Source: Prevotella sp. oral taxon 376 (GTDB taxonomy: Bacteria > Bacteroidota > Bacteroidia > Bacteroidales > Bacteroidaceae). From it: a DNA stretch of 64,000 nt. Position numbers and translations under genes: made by a program. The stretch is from positions 124,001-188,000 of the forward strand of contig NZ_PYXG01000002.1 of assembly GCF_003043945.1 (NCBI RefSeq). The letters run 5' to 3'. Each line of letters opens with the position of its first letter. Position 1 is the stretch's first letter. Below, one piece after another: positions 22,859-32,343 of this stretch. The notes beneath the pieces are model-generated. The model ran no database searches. It was not told the DNA's origin and saw only the letters and a program-made list of their open reading frames with translations.

Positions 22859-25723
22859 TTACGACCAGCACAGTTGATGATAGGCACAGCTCTTGCAGCG
22901 ATCTCTGTCGTCAGTAGGCGTAAATGTCGTCTCTGGATCAAATATTTCTGAGAGCAGCGACCTCAGTTTCTCCATAAATTCATCTTTGTATTCCGCTATA
23001 TTGTCTATTTTCTTTTTTCCCAAAGACAATGTCGGGTCTGCGTTCTCACCTTGCGTATGCTGAATATAGAGCAGGGAAGGGGTAACGGGGAAATGCATGG
23101 GATTTATTTTCGTGTTGTCGTATACGAGCAGAGAATACAGCATTGTCTGCAAATGATAGTTGCTATGGTTCTTGAGCAGGTTAATGCCCGAGAATATATC
23201 TTCAATGCTGTTGGTTCTCATGCTTGGTATATTTCCTGTCTTATAGTCAACAACGCGGATATGGCTCTCCCCATTGGATGCCATCTGGTCAAGCCTGTCG
23301 ATATTGCCTTTGACGGATATGCCTCGCTCTCCTTCGGCAGTTGAGAATCTGACTTCTTCTTTTATTGGCAATTCCAAGCCTTTTATTTCAAAAGGAGTCA
23401 GTTGCTCGTCAATACTCAGCAGCTGCCTAAGATACCTTATGATGACAGAGCGATTGATGAGTTGAATGCCATTATATTCGGGCTTGAAAGTCTCATTCTC
23501 GTTTTTGAAGACTTCTTTCTTGAAAGCCCTGTCTACGACGCGCTCTATCATCTCCGGGTGATTCAACAGCTCTTTCAGGTGGCTTTCGTGGATTACAGGG
23601 TGGCTTTCCCTTAGTGATTGATAGATGAGCTCGGCGCTGTAGTGAAAGATATTACCAAATGTGCGGTTATCCATCATGTCTTCATCATCCATATCAGGCT
23701 CCTTGATACCCAGTATCATGTTGTAATAGAAATTAAGTTGGCAGCGGATATACCGATTCAGGGCAGTAGGGGAGATTTCCTCCATCGCCTTGAGTTTCCC
23801 TCGAATGAAATCGTTTCTCTTATCTATTTTTGTAGGATATTTCACCGAGGCGATTTGTCCTGGTTGCAATGATAGTCGCTTGATTTTGTGAGGACTTTCC
23901 ACCATGAGCTGGAGCATGAAGCGGCTCATTTCTCCCGTATGTCCGTCTTCCGTGGCATTATTGTACATCAGGGTTATATCCGTTGCCCTCTGCAGCAGTG
24001 AATGGAAATAATAAGCATAGATGGCCACCTTGTTATCAATGGTCGTCAATCCAAAGGCTTTTCTTATGTTATAGGGAATAAAAGAGGAATCATTGACCCC
24101 TTTGGGCATGTTTCCTTCATTGCATGAAAGTATCAGCACATGTTCGAAATCCAAATTACGGGTTTCCAGAACACCCATGACCTGTATTCCAACGGCAGGC
24201 TCACCATGGAAAGGAATTGATGTAGACTGTATGAGCTGGTGCATTAATCTTTCGAGCGTGATCAGGTCGACCGAGAGGTCTCCGTTTTGAGATAACTCAG
24301 AGAGGCGGTTGAGCAGAGTATACATCCTGAAAAGGGATTCCTGAAACAAAGGATTACTCTCTGTCTTCGCATTGGTGCCAATCCGCTTCAATATGGCCAG
24401 CATCCATTGCAGCAGCTTGACATTAAAGCTGCTGTCGCCAGTCTCGATACTGCCGAATAATAATGTGAGTCCTTCGTCTATACAGAGTCTTTCCCTCGTA
24501 GGATAATATGTCTTCTTGCTTTGAAGGTCGTTTAATAATGGAAGGCAGCCTTCAGAGAGATATCGGGCATATGGATGAGACAGGACTTGGCTCACCTGGC
24601 GAATCCGGAACTTCTCTGTGTTGGCAGGGTGCCCAATGGTCTGAAGTCTAAACAGCAAACCCACCAGTGCGGAAAAGGGGGACTGTGATAGCGGATAGCC
24701 TGTCGTTATATTGACTTTGTCTGCTTCCGGGGGCAGACAATGGATGATTGTCTGCAGCAGGCTCTCGTCGCACATGACAATGGCCGTCTTCTTGCCTGCG
24801 GCAATCCTGTTGTTCTCGCGAAGCCATCGGGATATATATCGTGCCTGGATATTCTCCGTAGTTGCGCTGATATAGTTGATTTTCTTAGGTTTGACAAGAT
24901 TCCCGTAGATGTCGCCATCCATTGAATCCAGCTCATTGGGAAAGTCCGAAAGATACTGACTAACATAATGACCGGCTTCGTTGTCTTTCATATAATAATC
25001 GTCGAAGTCCCAATAGAAGCGTGCTTTGCCTTCCCGTTTCAGCTTTAAGAACAGTTCGCGTTCCACTTTGTGCAATGCGTTGAACCCCACGAAGATATAT
25101 GTGTTGTATTTAAAAACGGCATTTCCGTCAGCGACTACCGACCGATATAGAGCCCCTTCATACGCTAAGTTTTGTGCCGTAAGCCTTTCATTGTAATTAT
25201 GATATATGTCGCCTAAATGATTCCACAAGGTAAGAAACCGTTTCTTCATCTCTGTTTGGTGACTGTCAGTAAAATTATGGAAGAACTTTTTCAATATTTC
25301 TTTCTGGCTCTCGTTGAGAAACGAGATGTCGTCGAGCTCATGGATATCTTTCAAGTTGCTAAATACTTTGTCGGCATCGGCCATGTTCTTGTCTATATCG
25401 TCAAAGTCGGTGAGCAACAATTGGCCCCATCCGTAGAAATGGTCAAGGGTTTCATCCGTTCCTGTACATTCAATAAAAGACTTGTAAAGGTCGCATATCA
25501 GCTTAATGGAATCACCGACTTCCACTTCTGTCTGTTGGCGAAAAAGATCGCTGATGGTTATATATGCCGGACTCCATATCGGCTTGTCCGCAATGCGGGC
25601 GAGGTGCTCATTGATAAACAACGCGGCTCTCTTATTGGGGAAAACCACCGCTACATCCGCAAGATTTGTACCAATTTTACCGATTATATCCTCTGCTACA
25701 TATTCAAGAAATCCCTTTTTCAT
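22859..25723 (-). CDS. AddB-like PD-(D/E)XK nuclease of a helicase-nuclease pair
   Basis: A 954-aa cytoplasmic protein, probably the AddB partner of the adjacent AddA-like helicase in double-strand-break processing. The N-terminal domain has a degenerate helicase fold (VVFPNKRAALFINEHLA). The C-terminus holds the nuclease core GNIDRLDQ...RVVDYKTGN. Four Cys expected for the AddB iron-sulfur cluster are present: one in YIRCQLNFYYN and three in the final CKSCAYHQLC. Its start overlaps the addA stop by 4 bp (ATGA at 25720-25723), so production is coupled. No RecBCD-type subunits are nearby. Confidence 0.85.
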   Translation of the reverse strand: MKKGFLEYVAEDIIGKIGTNLADVAVVFPNKRAALFINEHLARIADKPIWSPAYITISDLFRQQTEVEVGDSIKLICDLYKSFIECTGTDETLDHFYGWGQLLLTDFDDIDKNMADADKVFSNLKDIHELDDISFLNESQKEILKKFFHNFTDSHQTEMKKRFLTLWNHLGDIYHNYNERLTAQNLAYEGALYRSVVADGNAVFKYNTYIFVGFNALHKVERELFLKLKREGKARFYWDFDDYYMKDNEAGHYVSQYLSDFPNELDSMDGDIYGNLVKPKKINYISATTENIQARYISRWLRENNRIAAGKKTAIVMCDESLLQTIIHCLPPEADKVNITTGYPLSQSPFSALVGLLFRLQTIGHPANTEKFRIRQVSQVLSHPYARYLSEGCLPLLNDLQSKKTYYPTRERLCIDEGLTLLFGSIETGDSSFNVKLLQWMLAILKRIGTNAKTESNPLFQESLFRMYTLLNRLSELSQNGDLSVDLITLERLMHQLIQSTSIPFHGEPAVGIQVMGVLETRNLDFEHVLILSCNEGNMPKGVNDSSFIPYNIRKAFGLTTIDNKVAIYAYYFHSLLQRATDITLMYNNATEDGHTGEMSRFMLQLMVESPHKIKRLSLQPGQIASVKYPTKIDKRNDFIRGKLKAMEEISPTALNRYIRCQLNFYYNMILGIKEPDMDDEDMMDNRTFGNIFHYSAELIYQSLRESHPVIHESHLKELLNHPEMIERVVDRAFKKEVFKNENETFKPEYNGIQLINRSVIIRYLRQLLSIDEQLTPFEIKGLELPIKEEVRFSTAEGERGISVKGNIDRLDQMASNGESHIRVVDYKTGNIPSMRTNSIEDIFSGINLLKNHSNYHLQTMLYSLLVYDNTKINPMHFPVTPSLLYIQHTQGENADPTLSLGKKKIDNIAEYKDEFMEKLRSLLSEIFDPETTFTPTDDRDRCKSCAYHQLCWS

Positions 25724-28700
25724 TTCACCTCTTCTATTTTGTTGCTATAAACATACCATAAATATCCCTTGATATTCCTGTGTCCCATATCCTTAAGAAG
25801 CTGCATATAGAGCCTGATCTGATCCTTATATTCATCTCGAGGATTTCCGAATTTAAAGTCAACAACAATGGTTTCCTTTCCATTTGTCATCACCCTGTCT
25901 GGCCGGTGTTCGACCACTTCATTCGTATTCGGCTCAATATGGAGTATCGTGCATTCATTAAATAACTGCCATTTAGGAGAAAACCAATCTCTGATCCGAG
26001 GAAATTCCAATCGCTTCTGCAGCAGTTTCTTCAGACTTTCTGCATTCTGGTTTTCATCATATAATATGCCTTCTAATTCCAATTGCTTTAACGCGGATGT
26101 AATATCGTCGGTCGTGTGGATCATAGAAAGTACCGCATGCAGGATATTACCCAGCTTGATGAACCGATTCTGCTCCTCATCTCCTTCCGTTTCGATAAAG
26201 CTCTTGCTTTTATTGCTTTGGCGGAATTCCGTGTGATGATTGTAGTTTTCGAGTTTCTCAATGGTGATAATTTCTGGCTTTTGAATGAAGACATTGCCAG
26301 TCTCGGCTTTTTCTTCTCCCTTTGACATGGAGATAGTGCCATAGGAAAAGGATATATTTGATTTCTTGTCTTTAACATCTCCTTTAAATATACTATCCTT
26401 TAATGAAACCGAGACTGCCTCAATGACTTTTTCAATAATATCACTACGGGTCGCGGCCGTGCTTCTTTTACCAGATATGAATAGATTTCTTGAGGCACGG
26501 GTAAATGCCACATAGAGCAAATTCATATTGTCGACCATGTTTTGTAGATGTTCATGCAAATAGTCTTTTTCATAAATGCTTCCCATTAATTGCTTGGAAC
26601 TAAAGTCTATGGACACAAGCGGTAACTCGTCAAAAGGCTTTCTTTCAGGCTTGCACCAGATCGTAGTGCCGCTTTTTTCAAGTCTCCAATCACAAAACGG
26701 AATAAAAACATTATCAAACTCAAGACCTTTGCTTTTATGGATAGTTAAGAGACGGATTCCCTGTACATCTCCACTCTGTATTGTTTTCTGGCAGATGGTT
26801 TCGTCCCATTCTTTTAAAAAGGTATCGATATCAGGTATATTGTCTTGAAGAAATTTATTGAGTTGGTCAAAAAACGCACAAATATATGCACCTTGTTGCT
26901 CGAATTCTTTCTTGTTAAAAGTTAAGAGAAGCTGCTCTGCAAGGCTATATAGTGGCATGGACACCAAATCATCCCGGTGAAGAAAAACATCTTCTTTGGC
27001 ACCAATCTTTTTGAGAAAGGCTTTTTCCAGTTGATTGTCAGGATGTATAAGAAATCTCAAGGCACTAATTAAGGTGCATACGGCTTGGGAAGCATCTAAT
27101 CTGAATGCTTCATCAGAAACCAAAGGAATATCGGGGAAGTTATGGCTAAAATGGTCTGCAAGTAGTTGAATGTCTTTGTTGTTACGCACTAAAATTGCCA
27201 TTTTGTCATAGCCTATGCCTAATGATCGCAATTCCTTAATAGTTGTTGAAAGGTTTTCTAAGATCTCGTCCGTTTCATTATATAAATCTATGCGTACTAA
27301 GCCTTCAGCTTTCTTTATGGGGATTTCTTGGCACACATCGGCATATGCACGCTTCATCTGCAAAACATCAACAGGATTATCTGTGCCCAAAACTCTGCTT
27401 TCTTCGGCTGAAGCCCTGCTGAAAAACTCATTATTGAATTCTATAATATTTCTTTGTGAGCGATAGTTTATTTGCAGATTCTGTATATCTAATTGAAGCA
27501 GAGGTGATGGAAATTCCTTTTCGATCTCATTAAGAAGCCTCCAGTCTCCTGACCGCCATCTATAAATACTTTGCTTCACATCGCCCACAATGAGATTATC
27601 CGCATTAGCATGACTCATACATTCAAGTAGCAGAACTTTGAAATTGCTCCACTGAACTATGCTCGTATCCTGAAATTCGTCAATCATGACATGCTCCAAC
27701 TGAGAGCCTATCTTCTCAAAGATAAAAGGGGAGTCGCTGTCATCAATCAGGGCATGCAGAAGTGATTGCGTATCACTTAATAAGAAGCGGTTGGCTTCAA
27801 TATTTAGTTCTTGGACTTTTCGTTCTATGCTACTTAATAGGCGCAATTGGTTTAAATGCCGCAATGTAAGTTCCGCGGACTTATATATCTTTACTAATTG
27901 TGGTCTTTCTTGCTCTATTTTGTTTAAAAGGGGCATGAGGGTAGTCTGAACAAATATAAACTTTTCATTTGTGGAATTGGCCTCTGCCTTAAGAACCCAT
28001 TCTTCGGGATGCTCCATGCCGCTAACAGCTGTCTTGGTAAGTAATTCTTTATCGGAAAACTTGCCATCTCTAAGCTTAATGAAATATCCACATACTCCTG
28101 ACGCGCCTTTTGAGAAGTCGTCAACCTTTAGTCCCTTTTCGTCCAGAACATCAAAAAAAAGCTTTGCATAATGGTTAAGCTTCTCTTCTGACTCCTGTTT
28201 AAGGCTGCGTAATTTTCGTGTATAGGTATTAAAGAAATTCTCTTTGTTGAGAACTTCATTCAACTGCCGACTGTTCTCCTTATAAAAATCTTTGAAGATG
28301 GTAGCCCCAAATTTCTTGATTTTCCCTATTACATTCCACCCCTTATCGTCAGAAATGTTCTGGTCTATATACTCGATAATCCATGTAAGAATCTTGTCGT
28401 GTGAGTCCAGATTCTCAATAAGCTCATCGACGGCCTGTTCTTCTACTTGATAGTCATTTAGCCCAACCTTAAGATTTGCAGTTAAGTCCAGTTCTCTGGC
28501 AAGATTCCTTAACACAGTTTGGAAGAAAGCGTCTATTGTCTCAATGCGGAAGTAATTGTAGTTGTGTAATAGATTTCTTAAAGCAATATTGGCATTCCTT
28601 TTTATAATATCTTCTGCAAGTCCAGTTTCTTCTATGATTTTATCTTTGTATGTCTGAGATTTCCCGTCGTCCTGTGATATCCCATACAATTGACTTAAAA

Positions 28701-28869
28701 TCCTTATCTTCATTTCCTCTGTGGCCTTGTTTGTAAATGTAACAGCGAGGATATTGCGATAGCTTTGTGGATTGAGTATCACAAGTTTCATGTATTCCAC
28801 TGCGAGTGTGAAGGTTTTACCAGAGCCCGCACTGGCTTTATAAATAGTTAATGGTTTTGAGTTTTTCAT
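25720..28869 (-). CDS. AddA-like UvrD-family helicase/nuclease
   Basis: A 1049-aa protein. Start MKNSKPLTIYKASAGSGKT at 28869; longer in-frame starts run back into the preceding gene. Walker A ASAGSGKTFTLA, LAVTFTNKATEEM (Ia), DEFQDTS (II), VGDVKQSIYRWR (III) and LTIHKSKGLEFDNVFIPF (V) show a superfamily 1 helicase. The C-terminal IVVDFKFGNPRDEY with QIRLYMQ is the PD-(D/E)XK nuclease core. With the next gene it should form an AddAB-type recombination nuclease. It starts 4 bp after the DUF5686 stop. Confidence 0.9.
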   Translation of the reverse strand: MKNSKPLTIYKASAGSGKTFTLAVEYMKLVILNPQSYRNILAVTFTNKATEEMKIRILSQLYGISQDDGKSQTYKDKIIEETGLAEDIIKRNANIALRNLLHNYNYFRIETIDAFFQTVLRNLARELDLTANLKVGLNDYQVEEQAVDELIENLDSHDKILTWIIEYIDQNISDDKGWNVIGKIKKFGATIFKDFYKENSRQLNEVLNKENFFNTYTRKLRSLKQESEEKLNHYAKLFFDVLDEKGLKVDDFSKGASGVCGYFIKLRDGKFSDKELLTKTAVSGMEHPEEWVLKAEANSTNEKFIFVQTTLMPLLNKIEQERPQLVKIYKSAELTLRHLNQLRLLSSIERKVQELNIEANRFLLSDTQSLLHALIDDSDSPFIFEKIGSQLEHVMIDEFQDTSIVQWSNFKVLLLECMSHANADNLIVGDVKQSIYRWRSGDWRLLNEIEKEFPSPLLQLDIQNLQINYRSQRNIIEFNNEFFSRASAEESRVLGTDNPVDVLQMKRAYADVCQEIPIKKAEGLVRIDLYNETDEILENLSTTIKELRSLGIGYDKMAILVRNNKDIQLLADHFSHNFPDIPLVSDEAFRLDASQAVCTLISALRFLIHPDNQLEKAFLKKIGAKEDVFLHRDDLVSMPLYSLAEQLLLTFNKKEFEQQGAYICAFFDQLNKFLQDNIPDIDTFLKEWDETICQKTIQSGDVQGIRLLTIHKSKGLEFDNVFIPFCDWRLEKSGTTIWCKPERKPFDELPLVSIDFSSKQLMGSIYEKDYLHEHLQNMVDNMNLLYVAFTRASRNLFISGKRSTAATRSDIIEKVIEAVSVSLKDSIFKGDVKDKKSNISFSYGTISMSKGEEKAETGNVFIQKPEIITIEKLENYNHHTEFRQSNKSKSFIETEGDEEQNRFIKLGNILHAVLSMIHTTDDITSALKQLELEGILYDENQNAESLKKLLQKRLEFPRIRDWFSPKWQLFNECTILHIEPNTNEVVEHRPDRVMTNGKETIVVDFKFGNPRDEYKDQIRLYMQLLKDMGHRNIKGYLWYVYSNKIEEVK

Positions 28870-28873
28870 AGGT

Positions 28874-30913
28874 TTACCATTGTCTAAATAGTTCCAAGCC
28901 GATTTTTGCTCCGAAACCGTTATACTTGCCATTCCTGAATGCCGAGAAGATGGCTATGGATACCCATCTTGTCGTAAATCCATAGCCGAATTCCGTATAG
29001 GGATGTAGATGGGGTACGATCAAGGTGCTTCCATAGAGGCGTTCCTTCTCTATAAAATGTCCGGCAAGTGGCATCCAGCTTAAAAAAAGCAGAGGGCATT
29101 CGTAAGTTATATTAGAGCGGACATAATATCTTGAAAGATTATATTGATCACTGGACAGAAGTTCAAATTCACCAGTCCAATCATCGTTCCATCCACCAGG
29201 TATGTTATTGTCCTTGAAGTTGGTATAATCAAGAAAATAGTTGCTTCCGTCAATGAATGTATATAGCCCGACGCCACCTCTGAATGAGAGATTTCTCAAT
29301 CGGTGTACACGAAGAATATATTGTAAGTCTGCTTCCCAGCGCTCATATGCGATATCTGCATTCATAAATCCTCTAATTGAGCGTTCCCAGTCAAGGTTCA
29401 GCACAGGGCCTCTCCATCCTATGGGGCGCAGACTGACTTCCAGCATGGGCGCAACAGATCTATACGAAACAGGCATTCCTGCTTTTTTATAAGCATATCT
29501 TTCAACTGCATCTCTATGGTGCGCAATAAGGCCAACTTGAAAACTAAACCTGTCGGATATATCGTAATTGTTTAATAATTTCAATTGGAAATCTTTGAAA
29601 AACTCCATCCTTTCAATATTGAGGCCCTCCTTTTCAGTCAGGTTGGCGAGAGCACCTTCCCGTGCTGCAGCGTTTTTTATCCAGTTTCCGTTACCAACGA
29701 AGAGTTCTATGTATCCATGCTTTTTGCGATTGTAATGATATTCAAAGGGAATTTGATAATAGAATTGCTTTTGTTTGAAAGAATACCCGGCCTTGAACCT
29801 GGCAAATACGAAACTATTTTCCGAAAACGAAAAGGTTGTTCGGATGTCAAACTTGTAATAGAATCCTTTCCTTTTGCTATAACCCATATAAAGCGGGTTG
29901 AAGAGTGGATTCACCCTAATATAGCCCTGGTCGTTGGTTCCATAATAGCCAGTTGTCTTTTGCAGCAAATGTTCTCCGATAGTATCCCAGAATACGCGTT
30001 TAACCCAACTGCGTTCTCTCTTCGTTTCTTTAATATTTAGTTGTGTTGAATCGCCGTAGAACTCTTTATACACTTCAATCTCTTCAGGCCTTAACTCCTT
30101 CGTCCGCAATCGAGACATCAGCCGCAAATCCTCTACTTCGTCGACATAATCATCTATCGTCTTTTCCAGACCAAAATAAGCTGAATACCTTGCGGCAATC
30201 TTATTCCCTATGAAGTCAAACTCAGCCTTCAAATCGCAGCTTACGGGAAATAATGATCTCGCCCCTTCATCACCCATCTTAAGTGTCAAGTGAAATGATA
30301 TCATGTCATATTCTCCATCCATATATCCACTTATAATGCGGCCGGAAAGCGAGTCGACCACTACGGATCCTTTGACCAGCTGTGTATTTTCTATTCTCGG
30401 CTGAAAATAGATATTCACCTTATGTTGAGGAAGAAAGATAACATTGTATTTATAAAATCGCTTGTTCGTCTGGCAGAATGGAGACAGAATGTAATCTTCA
30501 ATGATGGTTTCAGAGTATATTGTTGGCCTCAGAAACTTGCCGATTGTGGGCAAAGCACTTCCATGATGAGGTATTGTACTGAGGAAAACCATTCTTTTCG
30601 TTTCTACATTTTCCATGTTGTGATGAATAACGCGATAATAGCTTTCGGTGATATATTTCCGCCGGGGGCCGTGCGCAACTCGGTACATCGAAGGAACGGG
30701 AAGCAGTGCGATGTTTCGTCTCTCCACCTCAAATTTGCTCTTTACATATGAGTAGCTGATGGCATCGTTCAACTCTGCGGTGTCGACGGTAGATATATAG
30801 TTGAACACGCGACCCAACATGAGGGCATCATTCTTCTCCTCGCTGTCTGCTCTCACTACTTGGGACAAGCATGTAAAGGCTAATAAAAATATGTATTTTG
30901 CCATGCGCATCAT
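28874..30913 (-). CDS. DUF5686 family outer-membrane protein
   Basis: A 679-aa exported protein with signal peptide MAKYIFLLAFTCLSQVVRA (four Met codons at the start; 30913, 30910 or 30904 are all possible). The C-terminal half alternates short aromatic-flanked strands, such as GFYYKFDIRTTFSFSEN and FGYGFTTRWVSIAIF, and ends in an aromatic W, consistent with an outer-membrane beta-barrel. It resembles the DUF5686 family of Bacteroidota, though the usual N-terminal carboxypeptidase-regulatory domain is absent. Its role in the addAB transcription unit is unexplained. Confidence 0.7.
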   Translation of the reverse strand: MMRMAKYIFLLAFTCLSQVVRADSEEKNDALMLGRVFNYISTVDTAELNDAISYSYVKSKFEVERRNIALLPVPSMYRVAHGPRRKYITESYYRVIHHNMENVETKRMVFLSTIPHHGSALPTIGKFLRPTIYSETIIEDYILSPFCQTNKRFYKYNVIFLPQHKVNIYFQPRIENTQLVKGSVVVDSLSGRIISGYMDGEYDMISFHLTLKMGDEGARSLFPVSCDLKAEFDFIGNKIAARYSAYFGLEKTIDDYVDEVEDLRLMSRLRTKELRPEEIEVYKEFYGDSTQLNIKETKRERSWVKRVFWDTIGEHLLQKTTGYYGTNDQGYIRVNPLFNPLYMGYSKRKGFYYKFDIRTTFSFSENSFVFARFKAGYSFKQKQFYYQIPFEYHYNRKKHGYIELFVGNGNWIKNAAAREGALANLTEKEGLNIERMEFFKDFQLKLLNNYDISDRFSFQVGLIAHHRDAVERYAYKKAGMPVSYRSVAPMLEVSLRPIGWRGPVLNLDWERSIRGFMNADIAYERWEADLQYILRVHRLRNLSFRGGVGLYTFIDGSNYFLDYTNFKDNNIPGGWNDDWTGEFELLSSDQYNLSRYYVRSNITYECPLLFLSWMPLAGHFIEKERLYGSTLIVPHLHPYTEFGYGFTTRWVSIAIFSAFRNGKYNGFGAKIGLELFRQW

Positions 30914-30926
30914 TTACAAAGGTAAC

Positions 30927-30957
30927 AAAAATCCCCGTTTCCACAATAGAGACGGGG
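30927..30957 (-). terminator. Terminator of the RpoD-paralog gene
   Basis: CCCCGTTTC (30933-30941) pairs with GAGACGGGG (30949-30957) with one G-U. On the minus strand it is followed by ATTTTTGTT. It lies 25 bp past the sigma-factor stop and separates it from DUF5686-addA-addB. Confidence 0.75.
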
Positions 30958-30981
30958 GGATATTTTTGAATGATCTTAAAC

Positions 30982-31854
30982 TTATCCGAGATATTTCATC
31001 AGAATTTTAGCATTGCCGCTGTCGCGAAGTTTGGCTATGCTTTTCTCGCGAATCTGGCGTACTCGCTCACGGGTGAGACCGAGCTGATCGCCGATTTCTT
31101 CTAAACCTTTTTCGTGGCAGCCGATTCCGAAGCACTCTCGGATGATCGTTATTTCACGATCCTTCAGTACCTTGATCAATACTTGGTTTAGTTCCATGGC
31201 CATGCTCTCGTGGTCGACCTGTCTGTCCGTACGGCTGTCATCACCGGAAGGCATTACATCGAGCATGCAGTTGTCTTCGCCGTCTTGGAAGGGAGCGTCA
31301 ATACTTACATGGTGGCCATCGGCCATCAGGCTCTGCCCAATCTTCTCTTCATCGATGTTTGTTGCCTCAGCAAGTTCGCCGACTGAAGGATGGCGCTGGT
31401 TCTCTTGCTCAAACTTGTTGATTTCGTGGTTAATTTTGTTCAGAGACCCTACCTGATTCAACGGCAGGCGAACGATGCGACTCTGCTCTGCGATGGCCTG
31501 AAGAATACTCTGCCGAATCCACCAAACAGCATAGGAGATGAACTTAAAACCGCGAGTTTCGTCAAATTTCTGAGCCGCTTTTATCAAGCCGATATTACCC
31601 TCGTCTATGAGGTCGGTGAGGGTAAGGCCTTGATGTTGGTATTGTTTTGCCACGGAGACAACAAAACGCAGGTTGGCCGTTACCAGCTTGTCCTTTGCCC
31701 GTTCGCCTTCCGGTCCTCCTTTCTTTATCTTTTGTGCTAATTCTATTTCTTCATCAATTGAAATGAGAGGTGCTCGCCCAATCTCCACCAGATACTTATC
31801 CAGGGCTTCGCTTGAACGATTCGTAATACTCTTTTGAATCTTTAATTGTCTCAT
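30982..31854 (-). CDS. RpoD-family sigma factor, second copy
   Basis: A 290-aa sigma-70 factor. Start MRQLKIQKSITNRSSEALDKY at 31854, matching the start of the primary sigma factor at 51382. Region 2 ([31 protein letters not shown]) is almost identical to it, so -7 recognition should be the same. Region 3 and the linker differ (DGHHVSIDAPFQDGEDNCMLD, then DSRTDRQVDHESMAMELNQ), as does region 4.2 ([20 protein letters not shown]). It is probably a group 2 (alternative, stress or growth-phase) sigma factor, but which copy is essential cannot be decided from sequence alone. Confidence 0.9.
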   Translation of the reverse strand: MRQLKIQKSITNRSSEALDKYLVEIGRAPLISIDEEIELAQKIKKGGPEGERAKDKLVTANLRFVVSVAKQYQHQGLTLTDLIDEGNIGLIKAAQKFDETRGFKFISYAVWWIRQSILQAIAEQSRIVRLPLNQVGSLNKINHEINKFEQENQRHPSVGELAEATNIDEEKIGQSLMADGHHVSIDAPFQDGEDNCMLDVMPSGDDSRTDRQVDHESMAMELNQVLIKVLKDREITIIRECFGIGCHEKGLEEIGDQLGLTRERVRQIREKSIAKLRDSGNAKILMKYLG

Positions 31855-32123
31855 CTTATATAGCTTATCCTTTCTAACAACTTGATAATCAGTTATTTTC
31901 CGGTTGAAGTTACCGAAAAACATTGCAAAATTACAAAAAATAACGATACCTTGTTCAATATATCGGATTTATTTTTGCATAAAAAATGTTAAGCGGCGTC
32001 CCTCCCCGTCGTCTCTTAAATACAGCAAAAAACATGCCATAAATAGGCAACAGGAAATTCAGAAGTCGTGCCCGCTTCGACTGGCCGATATCGGGAGAAT
32101 GTGTAAAGGCGGTTAGTGGGATG

Positions 32124-32186
32124 ACAATTTCGGCGACTTTGTCGTACAATATCGGCGAAATTGTCAGACAAAATCGCCGATTTTGT
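32124..32186. repeat. 22-bp-period palindromic array, ACAAAATCGCCGAAATTGT class, locus B
   Basis: Units at 32124 (ACAATTTCGGCGACTTTGT), 32146 (ACAATATCGGCGAAATTGT) and 32168 (ACAAAATCGCCGATTTTGT) with spacers CGT and CAG, strict 22-bp period. It lies in the 489-bp gap between the sigma-factor start (31854) and the proS stop (32344). Nothing else in that gap apart from the hairpin at 32269-32305 is supported. Confidence 0.9.
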
Positions 32187-32268
32187 CATTCTGTTTGCGG
32201 CTGTCAGGCACAAGGGGGGTGATTATCCCTCATCAGGGTGGCAGATTCCATGATAATAAGTGGCAGCA

Positions 32269-32305
32269 TCCTAATAGGCAAGCAACCACAGCCTGCCTAT
32301 TAGGA
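32269..32305 (-). terminator. Hairpin downstream of proS
   Basis: A 12-bp perfect stem (TCCTAATAGGCA and its complement) with a 13-nt loop, 39 bp past the proS stop. A T-run is lacking, so termination is inferred from the stem and position. Confidence 0.55.
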
Positions 32306-32343
32306 GCCGCTACAAGGATGATATAGGGGTGCGGACCAGTAAG

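Noticed and set aside
32016..32213. Short minus-strand frame across array locus B (and similar ones across the other arrays)
   Set aside because: The peptide derives from the palindromic units themselves; the 22-bp period shifts frame, and no start signals exist.
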